Source of the DNA: an uncultured Slackia sp.
GTDB lineage: Bacteria > Actinomycetota > Coriobacteriia > Coriobacteriales > Eggerthellaceae
Length of the DNA stretch: 9,373 bases
Assembly: GCA_900553775.1 (NCBI GenBank)
Contig: USEZ01000066.1
Location: forward strand, 1-9,373
Reading direction: 5' to 3'
The position numbers and the translations under genes were made by a program. This document shows positions 1 to 7,600 of the stretch, piece after piece. Positions within the stretch are counted from its first letter, which is position 1. Each line of letters begins with the position of its first letter. The notes under the pieces were generated by a model that did not search any database, had not been told where the DNA came from, and saw nothing but the letters and a program-made list of their open reading frames with translations.

Positions 1-617
1 CCGGCGTGGTCGCCAGCATCTTCGGCGCCGCCGGCATCGCCATCGGCAAGCTGCTCATCTCCATGGGCTTCGGCAATATCGTCATGTGCGACATCAACGG
101 CATCATCTGCGAGGGGGATGAGGGGCTCAACGCCGGACAGGAGGAGATCTCCCACATCTCCAACCGGAATCACGAGCACGGCGCCCTGGCCGACGCCCTG
201 CGGGGGGCGGACGCCTTCGTGGGCGTGTCCCGGCCCAATCTGGTGACGGCGGAGATGGTGTCCACCATGAAGGACGGCATCGTGTTCGCCATGGCCAACC
301 CGACGCCTGAAATCATGCCCGACGAAGCGCTTGCCGCAGGCGCCGCCGTGGCGGCGACGGGTCGTTCCGATTTCCCGAACCAGATCAACAACGTGCTCGC
401 CTTCCCCGGCATCTTCCGCGGCGCGCTCGACGTGCGCGCCCGCGATATCGACGACGACATGATGGTGGCCGCCGCCCATGCCATCGCCGGCCTGGTCGAC
501 GACGAACACCGCGCCGCCGACTACATCATCCCCGACGCCTTCGATGCGCGCGTCGTGCCGGCCGTGGCGAAAGCCGTCGCAGAGGCCGCACGCGAAAACG
601 GCCTCGCCCGCCTTTAG
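1..617 (+). CDS. NAD(P)-dependent malic enzyme, C-terminal part (5' end outside window)
   Basis: Malic enzyme oxidatively decarboxylates malate to pyruvate in the cytoplasm, yielding NADH or NADPH. The visible part (about 204 residues, frame starting at base 3) is the dinucleotide-binding C-terminal domain. It shows a Rossmann start FGAAGIAIGKLL, the strand MCDINGII, then GADAFVGVS, FAMANPTPEI and the family-typical run RSDFPNQINNVLAFPGIFRG. The tail, AADYIIPDAFDARVVPAVAKAV, is also usual for short prokaryotic malic enzymes, and the TAG stop at 615-617 falls at the expected length. The N-terminal catalytic half is missing only because the window begins inside the gene. One oddity: the glycine loop reads I-F-G-A-A-G where relatives usually have G-x-G-A-A-G, so the first glycine is absent. 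Cofactor preference cannot be read from this fragment. It converges on mscL, with a hairpin between them. Confidence 0.95.
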   Translation, partial: GVVASIFGAAGIAIGKLLISMGFGNIVMCDINGIICEGDEGLNAGQEEISHISNRNHEHGALADALRGADAFVGVSRPNLVTAEMVSTMKDGIVFAMANPTPEIMPDEALAAGAAVAATGRSDFPNQINNVLAFPGIFRGALDVRARDIDDDMMVAAAHAIAGLVDDEHRAADYIIPDAFDARVVPAVAKAVAEAARENGLARL

Positions 618-660
618 CGTTCGAACGGTCGAAGGAATCGGGACGGCCCCCGGCACTACG

Positions 661-715
661 AAGGCCCCTGCAGCCGAACGGTCGATGGACCGAACGGGTT
701 GCAGGGGCCTTTCTC
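661..715. terminator. Hairpin terminator between the convergent malic enzyme and mscL genes
   Basis: There is a perfect 12-base inverted repeat, AAGGCCCCTGCA at 661-672 and TGCAGGGGCCTT at 700-711. The 27-base loop holds a second short stem (CGGTC 679-683, GACCG 688-692). It sits 43 bases after the malic enzyme stop and 130 bases past the end of mscL, and its arms begin with AA and end with TT. It could therefore serve both strands, although the T-runs are short (TTTCT on the + strand). Confidence 0.75.
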
Positions 716-845
716 GTCGGAAAGACGAATCGTCCGGCGCGCCGGATACGCGCCTGCCGCCTTCTGCGATTCCCTCGAACGGAACATTTCCTCCACGACC
801 TGACGGAGAATCGCCCATTTGCGGATCGCGGCACGACAAGAGCGA

Positions 846-1274
846 TCAGCTTTCGGCGCGCCGGGCGGCAAGCAGGTCGCGAATCTCGCGCAGATAATCC
901 TGCTCGGTAGGCTCGGCGGCTGCGGGTTCGTCCTGCTGCGTCGGTTTTTTGAGCTCCTCGGCGCGCGAACGGGCCGCATTGGCCGCCTTCACGATAAGGA
1001 ACAGCACGAACCCCGTGATCAAGAAGGTGATCGCGGCGCTGATCACCGAGCCGAATTTGAACGTAGATCCGGCAACCGTGACGTCAAGCGCCGAGAGCGC
1101 CCCGTCGAGGCTTCCGCCGCCCGTCAGGATTCCCGCCACCATGCCGATAAACGGCGTGATGAGCCCGTCGACCACGCCCGTCACGATGGCCGTGAACGCG
1201 CTGCCTATCACCACGCCTACGGCGAGGTCGAGCACGTTGCCGCGCATGATGAACTCTTTGAACTCCGCAATCAT
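846..1274 (-). CDS. mscL: Large-conductance mechanosensitive channel MscL
   Basis: MscL is a homopentameric inner-membrane channel that opens under membrane tension during hypo-osmotic shock and releases solutes. The 142-residue product is within the usual family length. The amphipathic N-terminal helix (MIAEFKEFIMRGNVLDLAV, residues 1-19) and TM1 (to about 43) match the family core, including GVVIGSAFTAIV and the conserved N13/D16 region. TM2 spans about 69-97 (VISAAITFLITGFVLFLIVKA). The C-terminal helix YLREIRDLLA corresponds to the cytoplasmic bundle. I chose the ATG at 1274 over the longer open frame to 1316 because AGGAGG lies 6 bases upstream and the homologous protein begins here; the extra 14 residues do not look like MscL. 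It is transcribed towards the malic enzyme gene and stands alone. I see no convincing promoter hexamers upstream. Confidence 0.97.
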   Translation of the reverse strand: MIAEFKEFIMRGNVLDLAVGVVIGSAFTAIVTGVVDGLITPFIGMVAGILTGGGSLDGALSALDVTVAGSTFKFGSVISAAITFLITGFVLFLIVKAANAARSRAEELKKPTQQDEPAAAEPTEQDYLREIRDLLAARRAES

Positions 1275-1280
1275 CGCATT

Positions 1281-1286
1281 CCTCCT
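1281..1286 (-). promoter_or_regulatory. Ribosome binding site of mscL
   Basis: On the - strand the sequence is AGGAGG-AATGCG-ATG, a full Shine-Dalgarno core with 6-base spacing. This decides the mscL start at 1274. Confidence 0.85.
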
Positions 1287-1470
1287 CGGATCCGGCCGCG
1301 CCTGCCGAACGAACACGCGGCGGACGCGGACGCGACGCGAACGGCCATGACGCCGCCTTATTCAGCCAAGCTTACCGGCAACGCAAGCCCTTCTTCGCCC
1401 GGATGGAAAACGAATCGATGCGTGACAAACGATGCCGCCGTCCGCACGCCCTGCGCGAAGGAAGCCCCGA

Positions 1471-1575
1471 TCAGCGAACGCGCGCCACGATGCGCACAAG
1501 CGCAGCCACGACGAAGACGGCCGACACGGTAAACACGCCCACGGCGCACGCCGCTGCCACGCACGATGCCCCGCA
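1471..1575 (-). pseudogene. Fragment resembling the 3' end of an MFS efflux permease gene
   Basis: Read on the - strand, this stretch ends in VSAVFVVAALVRIVARVR followed by TGA at 1471-1473. The intact MFS protein encoded at 8054-9373 ends in VSAAFAVAALACIVARIR. By hand alignment without gaps, about 14 of the last 21 residues and roughly 50 of the last 66 bases agree. Further upstream the similarity fades and only a cysteine/alanine-rich hydrophobic stretch remains. There is no start codon with a ribosome site, and the frame is closed upstream by the TAA that also ends the giant gene (1645-1647). I infer a leftover of a second MFS gene or of a local duplication. A chance match of alanine/valine-rich membrane segments in GC-rich DNA is the alternative. 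Confidence 0.5.
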
Positions 1576-1596
1576 CTCAACACATGCCCATACGCG

Positions 1597-1628
1597 AAGA
1601 GCGGGGCGGCCGAAACCGTCCCGCTCTT
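1597..1628 (-). terminator. Possible terminator hairpin of the giant surface-protein gene
   Basis: AAGAGCGGG (1597-1605) and CCCGCTCTT (1620-1628) form a perfect 9-base inverted repeat. An inner CGG/CCG pair sits across one mismatch. It begins 16 bases after the TAA of the giant gene. The trailing T-run on the - strand is poor (CTT, then GC-rich), so intrinsic termination is plausible but not assured. Confidence 0.45.
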
Positions 1629-1644
1629 TCAAGCATCGATCGCC

Positions 1645-4600
1645 TTATCGACGAAGGAACCTTCTGCGCACGGCCGCGACGAAGGCCGCAACCGCTGCTG
1701 CGACGCCCGTCAGGGCAGCAGCGGCTGTAAGGGGCGCTGCCGCATCCGAGGTCTTCGCAAACGAAGCGCCCTTGTCGGAACCGTCGTCTGCCGCGCTGCT
1801 TTCGCCCGCCGAGGCGTTCGATCCGCCGTCGGAACCCGCACCGGGATTCATGGGGTCGCCATCCTCGCCGTCCCCGATGCCGTCGCCGTCGGTATCGGGG
1901 TTGCCCGGATCGGGGTCGCTTCCGTCGGGCAGGCCGTCATCATCGGTATCCGGGTTCATCGGGTCGGGGTCCTCGCCGTCGATCAACCCGTCGCCGTCGG
2001 TGTCCGGATTTTCAGGGTCGGGATCCTCGCCGTCAAGCAGGCCGTCGCCGTCTATGTCCGGATTCTCGGGATCGGGGTCTTTGCCGTCAGGCAGCCCGTC
2101 GCCGTCGGTGTCCGGATTCGTCGGATCCGGGTCCTCGCCGTCGATCAGCCCGTCGCCATCGGTATCGGGGTTTTCGGGGTCGGGATCGGCGCCGTCGATC
2201 AATCCGTCGCCGTCGGTATCGGGGTTCTCCGGATCGGGGTCCACGTTGTCGGGCAGGCCGTCGCCGTCGGTGTCAACGTCGGGGTCGGGGCCGGGACCGG
2301 GGTTGCCGCCCGAGCCGGGCACATACTCCCAAACGCCGTTCAGCGAAACGCCGTCGGCATCCACCACGCGATCACCCTGCCATTCGACGAACACCCACGT
2401 GCCACCGCCGTCCTCGATCGGCTTGAACCCGCCGGGAGCAGGAGCAACAGACCCTTCGAGAGCGACACCCGCCTCGGGAAGCTGATCGAGCACCCCTTGC
2501 GGCAAATCGCGGCCGGGCGTCCCGGAGACGAACTCGTATTCCACCGGGCGCTCCTCGTTGGCAGACCACGTCCAGGTGCCTTCGAACTGCAGCCCGTCGG
2601 CTCCCATGGTCTTCGACGCCTCGTCCCAGCCGACGAACGTCCAGGTTCCTCCCTTGCCGTCGGAAACCGAAGCGAAGCCCGAAGGCGTCACGACCGTCCC
2701 CTCGGCAACGGAGCCCTTCTGAGGAAGTAGGTTTTTCACGGACTCGGGAAGCTCGCGGCCAGGCGTGCCTGAAACGAAGCGGTACTCGACATCATGCAGC
2801 ACGACATCGTCGGCGCCGCCCTGCGTGGCATCCGACCACACCCAGCTGCCCTTGAACGCAATGCCGTCGGCATCGACGATCTGCGTCAGCGGATCCCATT
2901 CCACGAAGGTCCAAACACCGCCCGCAGGATCGTCGACCGGCTTGAACGATGCACCGGGCGAAACCGTCGACCCCTCGGGCGCAGCGGTTGCGGCAGGCTG
3001 CTGATCGAGCACGCCCTGCGGCAAATCGCGGCCGGGCGTCGCGGAGACGAACTCGTATTCCACCGGGCGCTCCTCGTTGGCAGACCACGTCCAGGTGCCC
3101 TCGAAATTCAGGCCCTCGGCAGGAACGACGGCTCCGTCAGCAGGCTCCCAGCCGACGAACGTCCAGGTTCCTCCCTTGCCGTCGGAAACGGGAGCGAATC
3201 CTCCCGGCGCGCTGATGCGATCGCCCTCGGGAGCCTTCCCGGGCTGCGGCAAGAGCGCGAGCACCTGCTCGGGCAGCGTGCGGTCGGCGGTTCCCGACAC
3301 GAAGCTATACGTCACGTCGCACGCGGCGTTCTCGCTCCATGCCCAGCGGCCCTCGAAGAAAAGCCCGTCGGCGTCCATGGTTTGAGACGGCACGGCCCAT
3401 TCGACGAACTCCCAAATGCCGCCGTCTTCCCACACGGCCGCGAACTTGGTCTTGGGCGTGACGACGACGCCCTCGATGGCGGAAGTGGGAGCAAGCTTGG
3501 AAGCCATATCCTTGACCGCGGAAGGAAGCTCGCGGCCGTCGGTCGCGGAAACGAACTCGTAGGTCACGGGCAGCGGCGTTTCCGCATAGTCGGGGGTGCC
3601 GTCGCCGTCGGTGTCGAGCGCCCACACGGCATACACCGTCGCATCGGTCTTGCCGAGCGTCACGGCGTCGGTCGTCCAGTCGTGCACGTCGGACGCCGAA
3701 GCGGCCACGGCGTCTTTACGGTTCGCATCCTCGGTCCAGCCTGCGAAAACATGGCCCGGGCGCTTCATGGCCGCGCCCTTGTCGAGGGCGACCGTCGCAT
3801 TGCGGCGCGACTTCACCGATTCGGGAACGCCCTCGGCCGCCGCGTCGGATTCGTAATGCAGATACGCCGGCTCGTCGATGTCGGGAATGCCGTCGTTATT
3901 CGCATCGGGCGCCCACACGGCATACACCGTCGTGTCCTTCGGAACGGGCACGGCCGTGACCAGGCGGCCGGCAACCGAGTCGCGATCGTCCTCCGAAGCC
4001 ACATGGTCTTTCAGCGACATATCGGCCGTCCAGCCCCAGAACACGAGCTTTCGATCGGCAGCCTGGCCATGCACGGGCGCAGCGCCCGACAAGGCCACGG
4101 GGTCGTCGGTGGGCAGCACGCGCGCGTCCGAAGGCATGGAGTCGGGCGTTGCCGCATCCGATTCGTAGGACAGCGTCACATACTGCTTGGCATCGGGCAC
4201 GCCGTCGGCGTTGGCGTCCTCGGACCAGACGGCATACACCGCCGTGCCGCCCTTCGGAACCGTAACCTCGCCGATCAGGCGCGCGGCAAGCTCGTCGACG
4301 TTTTCGGGCGAAGCCACCGCGTCTTGATCGGCGGGATCGGCGGACCAGCCAAGGAACGCCACGCCGTCGCCGACCATTTTATCGCCCGCATCAAGCGTGG
4401 CCGTCTCGTCGTCTTTATGACGCGTTGGAGCGGGCAGTCCCGAAGTGGCCGTGTTGGAAACGTAGGTCAGCCAGGAATAGCCCTCCTGCTCCGCGATTTC
4501 GAAATCGGCCCATCCTTCGCCGCGCAGCCAGTTCGTTCCCTCTCCGACCAGGACCTTCACCTTGTAGGAGCCGGGCTTCACGGGTGCCGCTTCAAGCTTG

Positions 4601-7600
4601 CTCAGGCCGTCGGCCGCATACCACTCGACCACAGCCGCATTCAGGTCGTTATCGGGGGTGCCGGGACCGGCAATCGTCACCTTCGAGGCAGGGTCGTACG
4701 TCGCGGGGTTGCCGTCATGCCAGGCGCTGCCCTTCTGGGCATTCACCGTGATGGGAGCCTTTTCCACGACGAATTCGCACGTCGCCGAGCCGGCGCCGGC
4801 GTCGATCGTCCAGCCCGTGCCGGAAAGCGCGGGAACGACCTCGCCCGCCGCAGGCTTCGCGGTGGCGGTCACGCGATACGAGCCTGCGTCGACCGGCTTG
4901 GCGGGCAGCTTCGTCCATCCGCCCTGGCCGTCGGATTTCTCCCAGGAGTATTCCATCGTTCCCTGATAGATGCCGCTTTCCACCGCAAACGACGGGTCCT
5001 CCACGGCGTCGGCGTCATACACCCTGTCGCCATAAGGGGAAAGCACGAGCGACGGCTGCACGGTCTGCCTGATTTCGAACGAGAGCTCCTGCGAAGCGGC
5101 GTTCCAACGCGTGCCTTCGCCAACGGAAAGAACGAGCTTGTATACGCCGGGCGCGCTCGGCGCCTTGTCGAGCCTGCTTCCCTTCGAATCCCGCCATTCG
5201 TATGCGTAAGCGCCGTCCGACTTCGCGCCGCCGGCGTCGAAGGCCTCGTCGTAGCCGGCAGGCAACTCGACTGGTGCGCCCGTGTATTCGATAGGCGAGT
5301 CCATGGAAGCCTTGAAGGCGACGTCGAGCTTGGTGATTTCGAACTCCTGGCCGTTGGGATACGTCACCGACGGCGTGCCCCAGTCGCCGCCGACAGCGGC
5401 AACGGAAAGGACGAGCTTGTATTTTCCGGGCTCGACGGGCGCGGCATCGAGCTTCTTCCAGCCCTCGCCTGCCCCGGCATCGGGCGCGCCCTGCTCTTCG
5501 ACGTAATAATCGACCGTCGCCGCACCGGGATAGCCCGAGGTCAGCTGAGGGGCGAAATCAACGGCCTTTCCGTCGTAGGGCTTGTCCGCCACGCCGATCG
5601 AAGCCGTCACGCTCATCTTGAACGCAGCATCGAGCCACACGCGCTCGAGGGGCGTGGTGGCGTCGCTCAGCGGAACCTCGGCATCGGGGTCGGCCGTCAT
5701 GTCGATCTTCTTCACAACGGCGACAGACGAAGGAGCCTTGTTGCCGCTGTCGGGAATGACGATGCTCCACGTGCCGTCGTCGCGCTGCTCGATCCTATAT
5801 CCGCTGTTCGAGCCGGTTCCGTTCATCACGAGCGCCTTGGGGTCCACCAGCACCCCCACCTCGTCGACGCCGCCCTCCTGGGAAGGAATCGCCTTGCCGC
5901 GCTCGTCGCGCACGATGGCCATGACGGGATACACGGCCGATATCTTCGCGCGGTCGGCCATATTGTCACCATCGTCATCGCGCTCGACGCTCACTTCCGC
6001 GCGCACGGGAGCATAGCCCTCCTCGTTCGCGGGGAGTTTGACCACGTGGTCGCCGGCCGAGCCTTCGATCGTGTAGTTCTGTATTGCATTGTCGGGGGCC
6101 TTCTTCGCAGAATCGACGACCTCGAGGTTGTCGCGCGTCAGCTTTTTGGGATCGATGCCGCTTATGTAGGCACGGCCCGTCGGCTCGCCATACTGGTCGG
6201 AGTGATCGCCCGTAAGATGGAGGCTGACCGCAAGCTGGTTGCCCTGCTCGTCGCACACGGGCACGTCCTCGGAATCCGACCAGCCCGCATACAGCGTTGC
6301 CACTTCGGCCGTATACGGCTTCGAGATATCGACCCAGCCTTCGGCATGCGTATTGGGGTCGTCGTCTTTTTCCAGCGCGCTGTTCTTGGCGGCGTTGGCA
6401 TGGGCGCTGCTGTCGTACCAGCCCAGAAGCACGCGCGAGCCGTATTTCGTATGAGCGGACGGGTCTTTCACCACGCCCGTGGTTGCGCGATCCTGCTCGG
6501 TGAAGTCTTCGTTGTTCCATGCCTGAGTCGCCGGGGGCTTATACGTCTTGTTGCTGGAGTCAAGCTCCTCGCCCATCGCGGCATCGTGCTCGTCGCCCAA
6601 AACGGCCTGATCGAAAACGCCGCCGTTCGCATTGAACGTCGGCTGGATGAAGCGCACGTAGGTCACATCGCCCTTTCGGTAACCGTGCTCCATGTGGTAA
6701 TTCCAGAACGAATCGCCGCCGACAATGTGGTCGGCATCTCGCGTGGCGTCTTTATGGTTCGCGTCGACCCAGAATCCTCCCCTGGGAAACGGCAGGATGC
6801 CGATGTTCGCTATACCTTGCTTATAGAATTCGCTGCCGTACGTCACCTTGGCGATCTGGGTAACATGCCCTTTCAGGTTGGTGAACATATATCCAGGAGT
6901 GGTGTTGCCATACGAAGGCTCGCGATAGCCGTAGAGCGTCGACATCTTGCCCAGGTTGACGGCAGTCAGGCCCGTGTTGGCGAACAGACCGCCGGTGCCG
7001 CCAGCGTAATAGTATCCACCCTGACTGTCGCCGTCGATCGTTTTCGCCGTCGGGCTTTTCACGCTTGCGCGCCATGCCTCCTGGGGAATGTTTTCAAGGC
7101 CGACAAGCGTTTCAAGCGAACTGCATTGAGCGAACATACCCGCGAGACCGTGAAGCTCGACGTTGTTCCACGCGAACCCGCTGATGTCGAGAGACTTCAA
7201 CGATGTGCAGCCGAAGAAAATAGTAGTGAACGTCGTCGATTGGGACGTATCCAAACCCGAGAGGTCGATGCTTTCGCACGACGAGCAACCTCTGAAGGCG
7301 CCGTAAAACGTGGTAACCTGCGACGTGTCCAGGCCCGAGAGGTCGAAGTGTTTAACGGAGCTGTAGTCTTGCCAGAGGCCGCTCATACTGTTGACAGCGA
7401 CTTTTTGGTCGGGCGTTCCGACAACAACGTTGCGGAGCTGGCTTTTGACGGGAGCGAATGCATCCCAGGGTTTTTGCGTATACACCCACGATGCGTCAAG
7501 GCCGGGGTCTTTGCGCGTAATGGACAAATCGTAAACAGGCTTGCCCTCGGTATTCGTCTCGCCCGTTTCGGTCAGTTTCCAGTGGGCGTTCGTGCCGAAA

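Larger units (their letters stand above)
1275..1644. other. Gene-free 370-base stretch between the giant surface gene and mscL
   Basis: No intact gene is supported here. From right to left it holds a hairpin after the giant gene stop (1597-1628), a decayed MFS 3'-end fragment (about 1471-1575), and an mscL leader (1275-1470). In the leader I see only the mscL ribosome binding site and a weak AT-richer patch around 1358-1372, too poor to call as a promoter. The short overlapping open frames in this stretch have no recognisable protein features. Confidence 0.6.

Noticed and set aside
733..746. Perfect 14-base palindrome TCCGGCGCGCCGGA between the malic enzyme and mscL genes
   Set aside because: It is composed only of G and C apart from its ends, lies downstream of both convergent genes and has no supporting context. 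Such palindromes are common by chance in GC-rich DNA.
1275..1316. Longer mscL start with 14 extra residues
   Set aside because: The extra residues are not MscL-like, and the AGGAGG site points to the ATG at 1274.
1474..1644. In-frame 57-codon extension of the giant protein by read-through of TAA at 1645-1647, ending in a hydrophobic segment
   Set aside because: The protein already ends with a complete anchor-like tail before the TAA. A hairpin lies inside the extension, and the extension is better explained as an MFS gene fragment. Sharing the frame has a one-in-three chance.
1843..2274. Regular repeat array suggestive of a CRISPR
   Set aside because: The repeats are contiguous 54-base coding units without unique spacers and translate to DTDGDG calcium motifs.
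1432..2730. A 432-codon + strand open frame across the thrombospondin repeats, with a repetitive valine/glycine-rich product
   Set aside because: Same register effect as the longer antisense frame. The repetitiveness is inherited from the 54-base repeats of the real gene on the - strand.
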